Shown here in pieces: positions 25,513-35,810 of a stretch of DNA of 64,000 bases. How positions within the stretch are numbered: the stretch's first letter is position 1; every line of letters starts with the position of its first letter. The stretch is from assembly GCA_023284085.1 (NCBI GenBank), contig JAKVHY010000013.1, forward strand, positions 62,001 through 126,000, written 5' to 3'. The notes under the pieces are model-generated. The model had not been told where the DNA came from and did no database searches. It was given only the letters and a program-made list of their open reading frames with translations. The stretch is from Shewanella benthica. GTDB taxonomy: Bacteria; Pseudomonadota; Gammaproteobacteria; Enterobacterales; Shewanellaceae. A program made the translations under genes and the position numbers.

Positions 25513-26331
25513 ATGGCTGAAAAAAAATTGTGCTTTATCGGCGCGGGCAATATGACTCGCAGTATCGCCACCGGGCTCGTTAACAATGGCTATCCGGCGG
25601 ATTTGATTCATGCAACCAATCCCAGTGAAGCTAAACTAGCAGGGTTACAAAAATCACTGAATATCGCCACATCACATGATAATTTAGCCGCAGCGAAACA
25701 AGCTGATGTTATCGTGCTCAGTGTGAAACCCCATTTTATGCAAGAGGTTTGCGAGCAATTAAGCACTTTAGACCTTAGCAATAAACTCATCATCACTATA
25801 GCTGCTGGCATTCCGGCCAAGCGTTATAGCGAATATTTTGGACAAGAGATAAAGCTTATTCGTACTATGCCTAATACTCCGACTCAAATTGGTGTTGGCA
25901 TGACAGGCTTATACGCAGGGGATGAGATCTCAGCTGAGCAGAAAGCGCTCTGTGAACAATTGATGTTAAGTGGCGGCGAAGTTGTTTGGGTTGATAATGA
26001 GTCCGAACTCGACCAAGTCATTGCATTATCCGGCAGTTCACCCGCTTATTTCTTCCTCTTTATGGAAGCGATGATCGACAACGCCAAAGCATCGGGAATG
26101 GATGAACACAAGGCAAGACAACTCGTTCAGCAGGCAGCATTGGGCGCGGCTCAAATGGTCAAACAAAACCCTGAGCTGACGACTGCACAACTGAGAGAAA
26201 ATGTGACCTCAAAAGGAGGCACCACGGCTCAAGCTATCGCCGCTCTCGAAGCCGGTAATTTAAGGGGAATAGTCAAACAAGCCATGAATGATTGTGTGGC
26301 TCGTGCACAAGAGATGGCCGAGCAATATTAA
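25513..26331 (+). CDS. proC: Pyrroline-5-carboxylate reductase
   Basis: Last step of proline synthesis: reduces 1-pyrroline-5-carboxylate with NAD(P)H. 272 residues. The Rossmann motif is FIGAGNMTRSIATGL. VLSVKPHFMQEVCEQL, RTMPNTPTQIGVGMTGLYAG and the C-terminal dimer domain ALSGSSPAYFFLFMEAM ... VTSKGGTTAQAIAALE follow. Sits 139 bp after yggS with its own leader. Confidence 0.96.
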   Translation: MAEKKLCFIGAGNMTRSIATGLVNNGYPADLIHATNPSEAKLAGLQKSLNIATSHDNLAAAKQADVIVLSVKPHFMQEVCEQLSTLDLSNKLIITIAAGIPAKRYSEYFGQEIKLIRTMPNTPTQIGVGMTGLYAGDEISAEQKALCEQLMLSGGEVVWVDNESELDQVIALSGSSPAYFFLFMEAMIDNAKASGMDEHKARQLVQQAALGAAQMVKQNPELTTAQLRENVTSKGGTTAQAIAALEAGNLRGIVKQAMNDCVARAQEMAEQY

Positions 26332-26401
26332 CGCTCTTAAGCCAAGCAGTTAAACCGACATTTAACCAAGAATTTAGATTTACTATAAATAGAGAAAATA
26401 C

Positions 26402-26950
26402 ATGAATGCACTCAGTTTCTTAGTTAGCACCGTTTTCGACCTGTATCTGATGGTTGTGATTATTCGTATCTGGCTTCAGCTCGCTAAAGCCGACTTCTAT
26501 AACCCTTTTAGTCAGTTTATCGTAAAAGCCACCCACCCTATCGTTGCCCCTATGCGTCGTGTTTTACCTTCCATGGGAGGTTTTGACACCGCCTCTGTAG
26601 TCTTGGCTTTTATGGTGGTAGTCGCAAAATTTGTGGTATTGAGTCTCATCGCTGGCGCCGCAATTAATATACCAACAATCTTATTAATCGCAGTCGTTTC
26701 GGTATTTAAGCAGGCCGGTGTTTTACTGTTCTGGATGCTGATTATCCGTGCAATCTTAAGCTGGGTGAGCCAAGGTCATAACCCTATCGAAATGGTAATG
26801 GGTCAATTAACCGAGCCACTACTGTCACCCATTCGCCGAATTCTTCCGCAGATGGGTGGCTTAGATCTCTCTCTCTTGGTGGTGATGATCATTCTAAATT
26901 TTGTCAATATGCTCCTAGCTCAATATGTGCCTTTTTGGGCTAATGTCTAG
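26402..26950 (+). CDS. yggT: YggT-family integral membrane protein
   Basis: 182-residue inner-membrane protein with two YggT repeats, each ending in a conserved motif: PIVAPMRRVLPSMGGFD and LLSPIRRILPQMGGLDLS. There are about four to five helices. Function is uncertain; relatives are linked to osmotic/cation tolerance and cell division site proteins. Followed 3 bp later by yggU. Confidence 0.92.
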   Translation: MNALSFLVSTVFDLYLMVVIIRIWLQLAKADFYNPFSQFIVKATHPIVAPMRRVLPSMGGFDTASVVLAFMVVVAKFVVLSLIAGAAINIPTILLIAVVSVFKQAGVLLFWMLIIRAILSWVSQGHNPIEMVMGQLTEPLLSPIRRILPQMGGLDLSLLVVMIILNFVNMLLAQYVPFWANV

Positions 26951-26953
26951 GTC

Positions 26954-27259
26954 ATGATGCTACCGGTATCTATGCAGCAGGACTCCCTGCTGCTGAACCT
27001 TTATATCCAGCCCAAGGCCAGCCGAGATACCATTGTGGGTGTCCACGGTGATGAGCTAAAAATAGCCATCACCGCGCCACCTGTGGATGGAAAAGCCAAT
27101 GCTCACCTAGTAAAGTTTCTCTCAAAGGCATTTAAAGTCCCCAAGGGAGACATAAGAATCTTAAAAGGAGAACTCGGCCGACATAAACAGGTCGAGGTGT
27201 TAACGCCTAGAGTCATCCCCGAGCAGATAGCAGCTTTACTCGATGCCACAAGCAGTTAA
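26954..27259 (+). CDS. yggU: YggU-family (DUF167) protein
   Basis: 101-residue small cytoplasmic protein of the DUF167 family. The key region is [41 protein letters not shown], with a following [19 protein letters not shown]. The start may be this ATG, the next codon or the ATG six codons in; TAGG just upstream favours the first pair. Tightly coupled to yggT. Confidence 0.92.
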   Translation: MMLPVSMQQDSLLLNLYIQPKASRDTIVGVHGDELKIAITAPPVDGKANAHLVKFLSKAFKVPKGDIRILKGELGRHKQVEVLTPRVIPEQIAALLDATSS

Positions 27260-27398
27260 ACTCCCCCAATAGAACGTCATGTTCAACCAGTAAATTTTGT
27301 AAGTTGATAAATCGAACGAAGCGAGTCATGGGCTAAACACCTATACTCAAATATATAATAACCATAACGAGTTAGTCCATTACCGCAGGAGCAGCGTC

Positions 27399-27833
27399 AT
27401 GTTTAGAGCAATTTTATCTGTACTCATACTTACCCTTGCCTTCGTTGGCAACGTGTCAGCAGAGCAGAAACAAAAAGTTGGTAATTACGATATTCACTAC
27501 GTGGCCCTAAGCAGCACATTTTTAACTCCCAGCATAGCTAAGTCCTATGGTATCAAACGCAGTAGCTACATCGGCATCATCAATATTTCAGTGTTAGACA
27601 CTAGCCAAGAAGGCAATCCACCCGTGCCAGTTGAAATTTCAGGTATTGCCAACAATCTACTCGATGCCCGCATAGAGCTAAAGTTTAGAGAGATCCGCGA
27701 AGGAAAAGCTATTTATTATGTCGCCGAAGTCCCTTACCGGGATGATCAAGAAATCAATTTTAAGGTCGCCATAAAATATAACAAGAAACTCAATACCCAA
27801 TTGAAGTTTAAGCAAAAGTTTTATGTCGAGTAA
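27399..27833 (+). CDS. DUF4426 exported protein
   Basis: 144 residues with a cleaved signal (MFRAILSVLILTLAFVGNVS). A single beta-rich domain matches the DUF4426 family: KVGNYDIHYVALSSTFLTPSIAKSYGI and SYIGIINISVLD. AGGAG lies before the ATG. Located between yggU and rdgB, its usual position in Shewanella/Vibrio-type genomes. Function unknown. Confidence 0.85.
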   Translation: MFRAILSVLILTLAFVGNVSAEQKQKVGNYDIHYVALSSTFLTPSIAKSYGIKRSSYIGIINISVLDTSQEGNPPVPVEISGIANNLLDARIELKFREIREGKAIYYVAEVPYRDDQEINFKVAIKYNKKLNTQLKFKQKFYVE

Positions 27834-27983
27834 CTTTTGAGATTTATCATTAAGCACAGGAACTAAAAGCAGTGGTTTTTAGTTCCTGACCCCCAGCTGA
27901 AATTGCTTCAATATCTGCTATCGTTTCCCCTCCTCCTTGGTTATCATGGCGCCCAATTACCAACTCCCCTACAAAGGTCTCTA

Positions 27984-28586
27984 ATGGATAAGTTCGTTCT
28001 CGCCAGTGGCAACAAAGGCAAACTCAAAGAGTTTTCTGAAATCTTCTCAGCGTACGGTGTAGAGGTACTTCCTCAGAGCCAATTCAATGTAGAAGAAGTC
28101 CCTGAAACCGGAACGACGTTCGTTGAAAATGCCATCATAAAAGCCCGCCATGCCGCCGAGATCACCGGGCTAGCGACTATTGCCGATGATTCAGGTTTAG
28201 AAGTTGACCTTCTCGATGGCGCACCCGGGATCTACTCGGCTAGATACGGCGGAGAGAATGCCGGCGAGAAAGATAACTACATTAAGCTGCTAGGCGCACT
28301 AAAAACTGATTTGGAAGGGAGAACCGCCCGTTTTCAATGCATCTTGGTTTATATGCGCCACGCAAAAGATCCTACACCCATTATTGCTCAAGCATCATGG
28401 GAAGGAAAAATAGCCTTCCAAGCGAGCGGAGATAACGGTCATGGTTACGATCCTATCTTCATTCCTAATGAACATGACTGCTCGGCAGCGGAGTTAGATA
28501 GCGAAGAGAAGAATCGCCTCAGCCACAGAGGAAAGGCGATGAAGCTATTGATCGATGCCATGAAGAATAAAGGTATGATTATTTAA
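27984..28586 (+). CDS. rdgB: XTP/dITP pyrophosphatase (RdgB/HAM1)
   Basis: House-cleaning nucleotide diphosphatase that hydrolyses dITP and XTP to keep deaminated purines out of DNA. 200 residues starting MDKFVLASGNKGKLKEF. The metal/catalytic segment is ATIADDSGLEVDLLDGAPGI, followed by SARYGG and GHGYDPIF. I trim the upstream extension because this start has AAGG at good spacing and matches the family. Its TAA overlaps the hemW ATG by one base. Confidence 0.95.
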   Translation: MDKFVLASGNKGKLKEFSEIFSAYGVEVLPQSQFNVEEVPETGTTFVENAIIKARHAAEITGLATIADDSGLEVDLLDGAPGIYSARYGGENAGEKDNYIKLLGALKTDLEGRTARFQCILVYMRHAKDPTPIIAQASWEGKIAFQASGDNGHGYDPIFIPNEHDCSAAELDSEEKNRLSHRGKAMKLLIDAMKNKGMII

Positions 28587-29722
28587 TGTTAACTCTGCCG
28601 CCGTTGAGCCTGTACATTCATATACCTTGGTGTGTACAGAAATGCCCCTATTGTGATTTTAACTCCCACGGCCAGAATGGTGAGCTGCCACAGCAGGAAT
28701 ATGTCGACGCCTTACTTGCCGATCTGAGAAACGATCTTCACTATGTGCAGGGACGCAAGATACACACGATATTTATCGGTGGTGGCACGCCTTCACTGTT
28801 CGACGCGGCTCAAATCGAGAGGCTGCTCACGGGTGTCAATGAGATGATCCCCTTCAGTGGGCAGATAGAAATAACCATGGAGGCGAATCCTGGTACGCTA
28901 GAGCATGACGACTTCGAAGCATATTCTAAAGCTGGTGTTACCCGATTATCTATCGGCGTTCAAAGCTTCTCAACAGACAAGCTGAATCTATTAGGCCGGA
29001 TACATGGTAAAGATGAGGCTGAAGTCGCGGCGCAGAAGGCCCAGAGCTCAGGTTATCGCAGTTTCAATTTGGATCTGATGCATGGACTGCCAAATCAAAG
29101 TTTCGAAGAAGCTATGGCTGATATAGACACGGCAGCTAAATTGTCTCCGCCTCATCTGTCCTGGTATCAGCTGACCATAGAGCAAAACACCTTGTTTCAC
29201 TCTAAGCCCCCGCAATTGCCTGATGATGAAGCCCTGTGGCACATTTATGAGCAAGGGCAGAAAAAGTTAGCTGATCTGGGTTACGAGCAATATGAGATAT
29301 CGGCATACGCTAAACCCGGTTTTCAGTGCCAACATAATATCAACTATTGGCAGTTTGGTGATTACCTTGGCATTGGCTGTGGGGCTCATGGCAAGGTGAC
29401 CCTTCTGGAACAGAACCAGATATTACGCACAGTAAAGATAAAACACCCTAAGGGCTATTTAGCGGCCGATGAGTACACCTTCGACACAGTAGAAGTGACT
29501 GAAGATGAACGTCCACTGGAATACCTGATGAACCGATTCCGCCTTATGTCCGCAATACCTAAGGCCGAGTTTGAGCAAAGAACCGGCTTATCTCATCGGG
29601 TGATCGCTCAAGGCATAGAAAAAGCCAAGAACAAAACTCTATTGATTGAAAACGAAACTCACTGGGAATTGACCGCCAAGGGTAAGATGTTCGTTAACGA
29701 ACTATTATCCCAGTTCTGTTAA
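28586..29722 (+). CDS. hemW: HemW, radical SAM heme chaperone
   Basis: 378 residues. The radical-SAM cluster motif is C-x3-C-x2-C in IPWCVQKCPYCDFNSHG. IGGGTPSLF, EANPGTLE and the C-terminal HemN-like domain (YLMNRFRLMSAIPK) follow. HemW binds heme and delivers it to respiratory proteins; it is not the coproporphyrinogen oxidase despite older naming. Translationally coupled to rdgB. Confidence 0.94.
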   Translation: MLTLPPLSLYIHIPWCVQKCPYCDFNSHGQNGELPQQEYVDALLADLRNDLHYVQGRKIHTIFIGGGTPSLFDAAQIERLLTGVNEMIPFSGQIEITMEANPGTLEHDDFEAYSKAGVTRLSIGVQSFSTDKLNLLGRIHGKDEAEVAAQKAQSSGYRSFNLDLMHGLPNQSFEEAMADIDTAAKLSPPHLSWYQLTIEQNTLFHSKPPQLPDDEALWHIYEQGQKKLADLGYEQYEISAYAKPGFQCQHNINYWQFGDYLGIGCGAHGKVTLLEQNQILRTVKIKHPKGYLAADEYTFDTVEVTEDERPLEYLMNRFRLMSAIPKAEFEQRTGLSHRVIAQGIEKAKNKTLLIENETHWELTAKGKMFVNELLSQFC

Positions 29723-29994
29723 ACAGTTCAAAGGTAACAAACTTCTTGTATCAGGCTTGAGCTAGCCGAGCCTGATACGGAAGCATTATTTACTCAGGCT
29801 TGATTTACAGGGGCTTGGCTTGCTGAGAATGTTGCCTAGATCGCGGTAATTTTAAAAACGTTGTATTTTCAATGGCTAACTGTTTGAATTGGCCCTGATA
29901 GACACATTTACTAACACTTAGATCAAAACATTAACGATTAGCTTTATTAGGATTAGCGTTACTTTTTAAGAATCCATAACAATAAGACTAATTC

Positions 29995-31839
29995 ATGCCT
30001 ATAAAAACTAAAACTAGCTTACTAGCCTTAACATTAGCCAGCCTTATCGGCAGCAGCGCAATAGCAGCCCCAACTCAAGTTCTCTTACTTAGCCCTAGCG
30101 AGCCAGTAGCCTACAAGGCCGAGAGCGAGTCAGAAAAAGCCAATGCACTTTTTGAAGCCATATTCATGGAAAATGTGATGGCCAGCCCTATCTCCCAAAC
30201 ACATTTAGGCATTAAAACCGATTATGGTAAGTGGGACGAGCGCGGCGAAGAAGCCGATGCCCAAGACTTAGCCCGGTCACAGAAACACCTTAAGCAAGTT
30301 AATGAAATAGATCAGAGTAAACTCGATAGCCAAACCAATCTCAGCTACACACTGCTAAAGCAAAAGCTCGAGCAAGAGGTTAACGATTACCAATGGCGCT
30401 ATCATAGTTATCCAGTTAATCAGATGTATGGTGGCCACTCTATGGTCGCCTCTTTCTTAATTAACCAGCATCAGATCACAGACATCTCCGACGCAAAAGC
30501 TTATATCAGTCGTCTCAATGGCGTGCCTAAATACCTGCAGCAGCTAGAAGACTCTTTAGAAGTGCGAGCGCAAAAAGGCATCATAGCGCCTAAGTTTGTC
30601 TTCCCCCATGTATTGTCCGACAGTAAAAACATCATCACTGGCCAGCCTTTCGATTCAGGTCAAGACAGTGCCCTGTGGGCCGACTTCCAACGTAAGCTAG
30701 CCAGTTTAGACATAGATAAGAATGACAAGGAGCGGCTGTTAAGCGATGCTAAACAAGCATTACTAACGAAAGTTAAACCGGCATATGTTCACTTAATCAG
30801 TTATATCACTGAGCTCGAGACCAAGGCGGATACTCGAGATGGTGCGTGGAAGCTCCCTCAGGGCGAAGCCTATTACAACAATGCTCTGGCTCGCACGACG
30901 ACAACAGATATGACCGCCAACCAAGTCCATGAACTTGGCATTAGCGAAGTTGCCCGCATCCATGGTGAGATGCGTGAAATCATGAAGAAGGTCGGCTTTG
31001 AAGGTGACCTGCCAGCCTTCTTTAAATTTATGCGCGAAGACAAGCAGTTCTATTACCCCGCTACAGATGATGGACGTGAAGCTTACTTAAATGATGCGAT
31101 TGCACTCATAGACACCATGTCTTCACGACTGGATGAGGTATTTAACGTCAAACCTAAAGCACCTATGATAGTAAAACGTGTTGAGGCATTCAGAGAGAAA
31201 TCTGCCGGGAAGGCTTTCTATAACCAGCCTTCACCGGATGGAACCAGACCAGGTACCTATTACGCTAACTTATACGATATGAAGGCCATGCCTAAGTACC
31301 AGATGGAAGCCCTCGCATACCATGAAGGAACCCCGGGTCACCATATGCAGATAGCCATAGCGCAAGAACTTGAAGGGGTCCCTAAGTTTCGTAAGTTTGG
31401 TGGTTACACGGCCTATATCGAAGGTTGGGGCCTGTATAGTGAGTACTTCCCGAAAGAGATGGGACTCTATTCAGACCCTTACTCTGATTTTGGTCGACTC
31501 GCCATGGAACTGTGGCGCTCATGTCGTCTGGTGGTAGATACAGGCATACACGCTAAGAAGTGGACCCGTGAACAGTCTATTGCTTACTATGTCGATAATA
31601 CCCCCAACGCTAAATCAGACGCCGTTAAGATGGTTGAACGCCATATCGTTATGCCTTCGCAAGCCACGGCTTACAAAGTGGGTATGCTGAAAATTCTCGC
31701 CTTGAGAGAGAAGGCGAAAAAATCATTGGGTGATAAATTCGATATACGTGAATTCCACACCTTAGTGCTGAAAAATGGCCCCTTGCCATTAGATATACTC
31801 GAAGATCAGGTTGATCTTTGGGTGTCTCAGAAAAGCTAA
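29995..31839 (+). CDS. DUF885-family exported protein, putative metallopeptidase-like
   Basis: 614 residues with a signal peptide (MPIKTKTSLLALTLASLIGS...). Matches DUF885: an all-helical fold with a zinc-site-like AYHEGTPGHHMQIAIAQE around residue 440 and YIEGWGLYSEYFPKEMGLY. Several DUF885 proteins are thought to be peptidases related to M32/M2 types, but activity is not proven for this one. Monocistronic with a strong terminator at 31890. Confidence 0.88.
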   Translation: MPIKTKTSLLALTLASLIGSSAIAAPTQVLLLSPSEPVAYKAESESEKANALFEAIFMENVMASPISQTHLGIKTDYGKWDERGEEADAQDLARSQKHLKQVNEIDQSKLDSQTNLSYTLLKQKLEQEVNDYQWRYHSYPVNQMYGGHSMVASFLINQHQITDISDAKAYISRLNGVPKYLQQLEDSLEVRAQKGIIAPKFVFPHVLSDSKNIITGQPFDSGQDSALWADFQRKLASLDIDKNDKERLLSDAKQALLTKVKPAYVHLISYITELETKADTRDGAWKLPQGEAYYNNALARTTTTDMTANQVHELGISEVARIHGEMREIMKKVGFEGDLPAFFKFMREDKQFYYPATDDGREAYLNDAIALIDTMSSRLDEVFNVKPKAPMIVKRVEAFREKSAGKAFYNQPSPDGTRPGTYYANLYDMKAMPKYQMEALAYHEGTPGHHMQIAIAQELEGVPKFRKFGGYTAYIEGWGLYSEYFPKEMGLYSDPYSDFGRLAMELWRSCRLVVDTGIHAKKWTREQSIAYYVDNTPNAKSDAVKMVERHIVMPSQATAYKVGMLKILALREKAKKSLGDKFDIREFHTLVLKNGPLPLDILEDQVDLWVSQKS

Positions 31840-31889
31840 GAATTAGTATCTGAGGAAGGGGCTATTTCAACCTAGCCCACTTTCTCACA

Positions 31890-31933
31890 CCCAATAAAAA
31901 AGCCACATTGATTAAATGTGGCTTTTTTATTGG
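31890..31933. terminator. Long Rho-independent terminator after the DUF885 gene
   Basis: A twenty-base stem runs from CCCAATAAAAAAGCCACATT to its complement at 31914-31933 with a 4-base loop. It has A- and U-runs inside the stem and is functional in either direction. Confidence 0.94.
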
Positions 31934-32178
31934 GTCGATTCTGTATTGCTTACTCAGACTTATTTTAGTCCGTAGCAAGCTTGTAGGGTACAGAGAGACG
32001 AATCTCTTTCTAGTTAAAAAGTACCCCAGCAACTAGGCTGGGGTAAACCAAACTAGGATGATGGTTTTAAGGCTGGCATTGTTTTAGTTCTTAAAGCTCT
32101 GCCAGCATCGATGCGGAACTGCAGTAACGCTAATCTGTATAAGTTTAGTAAGAGGGGTCATTCTTAATAAACTTATAA

Positions 32179-32316
32179 GATTCAGATTATCCCATATCAA
32201 CTGTCACCAATTGTATTGATTTGAGAACAAACCGCAAGGAGAATACGATACAAGCATTAGAGGATGGTAAATTAACTGTCGAAGATGTCCGACCAGATAG
32301 AGGTGTAAGCTTTTGA
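32179..32316 (+). pseudogene. Possible remnant 3' end of a lost gene
   Basis: Open frame of 45 codons without an ATG, ending ALEDGKLTVEDVRPDRGVSF then TGA. The hydrophilic composition reads like real protein rather than noise. No family recognised. Confidence 0.25.
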
Positions 32317-32320
32317 TACT

Positions 32321-32355
32321 AAATAAAAAAGCCAACATCTCGCAGAGAGGTTGGC
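32321..32355 (-). terminator. Terminator of the LysR gene (minus strand)
   Basis: GCCAAC-A-TCTC-GCA-GAGA-G-GTTGGC hairpin with TTTTTTATTT on the minus strand. Confidence 0.8.
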
Positions 32356-32436
32356 TGATAGTTTTAAATATAGAACAATGTTTCCTGAATACCCAGTAAA
32401 CTTATTCACATTTTGAGTAAGTTATGACATCAAAAA

Positions 32437-33378
32437 TCACTTTCTTTTCGCGTACAACTCAGCGTAAGGGGCGTCCCAATATGGCGGAGAACCGATATGT
32501 CCCTTAATGAAATCGATAAAGGCACTGACTTTAGGCGCCAAGTGCTTTCTTCTTGGGTATACGGCTTGAAGGGGAAGATGATGAGTAAGCTGCCAGTCTT
32601 GAAGCAGAGGCACTAAGGTCCCCTTCTCAATTTCATCCTCAAGCAGGTAACTGGCGAGATAAACAATGCCAAGCCCACTGACGGCGGCAGATTTTAAAGC
32701 GGGTGCATTGTCTACTCTGAAGTTACCCGAGACACCTAGCTCACAGAAATCTTCACCCTTCTTAAACTGCCAAACACTGTGTTCGTGCCACTCGCCATGA
32801 TAGACCAAACAATTATGATCCACTAACTGCTCAGGGCGATCGAGTTGACCATGTTTTTCTATATATGATGGCGAGGCGGCAAGCAAAAACTGACACTTCA
32901 TAAGAGGTCTGGCAACCATGCCTAAGGGCAGTTGCTCTGACATAGTCAACAGGAGATCTAACCCTTCGTTAACGACATCGACTTTGTGATCTAACAAACT
33001 AATTTGTAACTCTAACTCGGGGTGAGTGTTCATAAACTCGGGCAAGGCGGGAATAATATGCATGGTACCGAATGACTGGGATATCCCGACCTTTAGCACA
33101 CCTCGGGTAGCATCATTTAGATTATGAACACTAGCAATGGCTTGATCGGCATCCCTAAGTAACTCTTCACCTTGTGTGTACAGGAGTTGTCCAGCCTCAG
33201 TTAAACTCAGGCTACGAGTCGTGCGTTGAATTAACTGAACTCCCAATTTATGTTCAAGATCGGCTACTTGCGTACTCACTTTGGATTTAGAAATCCCCAA
33301 CTTTCTCGCCGCGGCACTAAAGCTGCCAGCTCTGGCAACATGAGTGAAAATTGCGATAGGTTCCAATAGTTCTAACAT
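32437..33378 (-). CDS. LysR-family transcriptional regulator
   Basis: 313-residue LysR regulator of the AaeR/DsdC-like group. N-terminal HTH (FTHVARAGSFSAAARKLGIS, KSKVSTQVADLEHKLGVQL), then an effector domain with VLKVGISQSFGTMHIIPALPEF. No divergent partner lies close by (the upstream gene is 400 bp away and encodes YggN), so its target is not evident. Ends in its own terminator. Confidence 0.9.
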   Translation of the reverse strand: MLELLEPIAIFTHVARAGSFSAAARKLGISKSKVSTQVADLEHKLGVQLIQRTTRSLSLTEAGQLLYTQGEELLRDADQAIASVHNLNDATRGVLKVGISQSFGTMHIIPALPEFMNTHPELELQISLLDHKVDVVNEGLDLLLTMSEQLPLGMVARPLMKCQFLLAASPSYIEKHGQLDRPEQLVDHNCLVYHGEWHEHSVWQFKKGEDFCELGVSGNFRVDNAPALKSAAVSGLGIVYLASYLLEDEIEKGTLVPLLQDWQLTHHLPLQAVYPRRKHLAPKVSAFIDFIKGHIGSPPYWDAPYAELYAKRK

Positions 33379-33781
33379 GTAAATCGCCTTAGGGTGTTTA
33401 CGACACTAATAATACTGACACTAAAGATGAGTAAACCGAATTTTCAGAAACGACAAGTAATCATTAAAAACAGTAACTTACAAAGCGAAAGCACAATGGA
33501 GTAGAGTCAAATATATGAACCACTCAATAATTGAGGGCCCGTTTATTATTATTTTTTATAAGTATACCAAAGATTGGCGCTTTAATTCTAATGCCTAATC
33601 GATAATGTTTATTCTGCAAGGCTAAACTCGATTGAAACGCTAGGAATAACGATTAACAAGAAGAGGCGAAACATAGAAAAACCCCTGTATTCAAGTTAAA
33701 TACAGGGGGGTTGCGAATATGGGAGGGGCAACAGGGTCCAAGGTTTCAAAGCTGTGATTTCACAGCTCATATAAAACTAGA
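33379..33781. other. Intergenic region, mostly empty
   Basis: About 400 bp between the LysR promoter and the yggN terminator. AT-rich. Apart from the hairpin at 33682-33708 nothing convincing is present. Confidence 0.5.
33677..33708 (-). terminator. Terminator of the YggN-like gene (minus strand)
   Basis: CCCCTGTATT / AATACAGGGG ten-base stem, loop CAAGTTA, with TTTTTC on the minus strand; 74 bp past the stop codon. Confidence 0.85.
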
Positions 33782-34615
33782 TTATTCGAGCAATTCCACT
33801 TTAGGCGCATCGATAAGTGGGTATGTTTCCAACTCCGGAACTGCGATTCTTAGTTTTTGCTCAAGGGCTATCAAGTTTTGGAAGTTATCACACATCTTGT
33901 CCGCTCTCGCCTCAAGATCTTGCGCTTGAGCTTCCATCTGCTGCTCTATGTCTTGGCCAACATTTTCCATTTTTTGGCCAAAATCTTGCATTTTCTGCTC
34001 AAATGAATCGCCGTCACCGGAAAGCATCTCGCTGCCTAAATTGATCATCATGGTACCGATGGAATTTTTGACTAATTGCTCAACTTCTTGCTCAAACTCT
34101 TCACCAAAAGTATCTTCTAAAGAAGATTGAGTCGAACCCAGATAGAACTTATCGCCATTTTGATAGGCAACTTTCTCGATTCTCTGTTCTAGACCATCCA
34201 TCATCTCATCCAGTTTAGCACCCGCTGCATCACCCAGTAGCGGAGTGAGTGCCATACTCGCCGCAGTAGATGCGATATCAACCGCATCATGAACCAGGGC
34301 TATAACTTCCGGAACCTGAGTCGACACTTGGTCTGAATACTGGGTCAAGAGTTGCTGCTGTCTGGCATTCAATGTCACCAGCTCGCCTTGAACATAAAGC
34401 TTACCCATCTCTATTCGATACACTTCTTTGCCTTCATCACTTATCGCCAACAGCTTTGGCTCTACTGTGATGTCATAGTTGAGTGCAACCTCGCAATGAC
34501 TATTATCACTCGAGTATGAAGTCGATGAATGATCTTCGTGAGCAGATACAGAGGTAATCGTTCCGCTAGCAAATAAGACCGCGCTGATCCCAATAGAAGT
34601 GGCTAATTTTCTCAT
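33782..34615 (-). CDS. yggN: YggN/DUF2884 exported protein
   Basis: 277 residues with a signal peptide ending in SVSA. The mature protein starts His/Ser-rich, has a short beta domain (NYDITVEPKLLAISDEG), then long amphipathic helices including a Gln/Met/Glu-rich coiled-coil (FEQKMQDFGQKMENVGQDIE). This is the DUF2884/YggN pattern. I start at the ATG at 34615 (AAGGA upstream) rather than the preceding TTG. Located near yggL-trmB-mutY as in E. coli. Function unknown. Confidence 0.85.
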   Translation of the reverse strand: MRKLATSIGISAVLFASGTITSVSAHEDHSSTSYSSDNSHCEVALNYDITVEPKLLAISDEGKEVYRIEMGKLYVQGELVTLNARQQQLLTQYSDQVSTQVPEVIALVHDAVDIASTAASMALTPLLGDAAGAKLDEMMDGLEQRIEKVAYQNGDKFYLGSTQSSLEDTFGEEFEQEVEQLVKNSIGTMMINLGSEMLSGDGDSFEQKMQDFGQKMENVGQDIEQQMEAQAQDLEARADKMCDNFQNLIALEQKLRIAVPELETYPLIDAPKVELLE

Positions 34616-34883
34616 CAAATTTATCCTTAATTAAAATATTCTCTCGACAATCGCTGAGTACCAGTTGCTATTTATTTTCTGACATCGACGATGACTCTCA
34701 TATCAAACAATAAAGCACAAGCCGTGCCAAAACACCTAATCAGTTGATATATATATTGAATTAATGTATAAACAAGGAAATGTATGAACAGAAATTTAGT
34801 GAATAAAACCAGTAGTTGGTCAATTCACTAAATTAAATTTATAACAAATGGATTTAGGACAAGATGAGAAATTGAAAGTTAGC

Positions 34884-35810
34884 TTAAAAAATAGAACGAC
34901 CCAATTTTTGACACAAGTCTTCGAGCGCGGCAGTACCCGCCAGAGAATTACCATTGCGATCTAACTCAGGCGACCAAACACACACGGCCATGTCACCGGG
35001 TATTACGGCAATAATCCCGCCACCGACTCCACTCTTACCAGGCATACCGACTCGATAAGCAAATTCACCGGCACCATCGTATAGGCCTGAAGTGGCTAAT
35101 AATGCATTCATCTGCCTGGTCTGTACCGGAGACAGCAATTGAGAACCATCTAAACATGTGCCCTTGTTAGCCAAATACAATATGGCTTTTGACAGGTCGG
35201 CACAGTTCATTCGGATGGAACAATAATGAAAGTAGCTTTGAAGCACAGTATTGACATCGTTGTTAAAGTTACCAAAGGACTTCATCAAATAAGCAATAGC
35301 CGCATTTCTGGCGCTGTGATCGTACTCTGAAGCAGCCACAACTTTATCTGAGATAAGCGATGGATTAGCACTCAGGCCGCGAATGAGTTCGAGCATCCTA
35401 TGCTTAGGTGCACCTAATCGTGCTTGTAGCAGGTCCGCAATAACAAGAGCGCCTGCATTGATAAATGGATTTCGGGGGAGACCGTGCTCTAATTCAACCT
35501 GAACCAGGGAGTTAAATGACTGCCCCGAAGGTTCCTTGCCGACTCGAGACCAAATCTCTTGCTCTTCATAGAGAGTTAACGCCAATGTCAGGCTAAATAC
35601 TTTGGAGATACTTTGAATAGAAAAAGGTTCCAGATAATCTCCGGCACCTATCGTTGTGCCATCGATACTGGTGACTGCGATGCCAATTTTATTAGGATCA
35701 ACTCCCGCCAGAGCAGGAATATAATCAGCCACTTTACCTTGGCCTAGCAGGGGCCGAACTTTATCGACCACCTGCTCGAGTAGTGCGAGTTCGGGCACTA
35801 ACTCCACCAA
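34884..35810 (-). CDS. glsA: Glutaminase
   Basis: Hydrolyses glutamine to glutamate and ammonia; beta-lactamase-like serine enzyme. 308 residues. The nucleophile motif is SIQSISKVF (Ser-x-x-Lys). [10 protein letters not shown], the substrate-binding segment, follows, then [20 protein letters not shown]. Starts 13 bp inside the end of yggL, so the two are translationally coupled. Confidence 0.95.
   Translation of the reverse strand: MVELVPELALLEQVVDKVRPLLGQGKVADYIPALAGVDPNKIGIAVTSIDGTTIGAGDYLEPFSIQSISKVFSLTLALTLYEEQEIWSRVGKEPSGQSFNSLVQVELEHGLPRNPFINAGALVIADLLQARLGAPKHRMLELIRGLSANPSLISDKVVAASEYDHSARNAAIAYLMKSFGNFNNDVNTVLQSYFHYCSIRMNCADLSKAILYLANKGTCLDGSQLLSPVQTRQMNALLATSGLYDGAGEFAYRVGMPGKSGVGGGIIAVIPGDMAVCVWSPELDRNGNSLAGTAALEDLCQKLGRSIF

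Larger units (their letters stand above)
31934..32436. other. Intergenic region with two hairpins and a coding remnant
   Basis: About 500 bp. Holds a hairpin TACCCCAGC-AACTAG-GCTGGGGTA at 32022-32045 with a U-run on the minus strand, a 45-codon open stretch at 32179-32316, and the LysR terminator at 32321-32355. It looks like a site where a gene has been lost. Confidence 0.5.
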
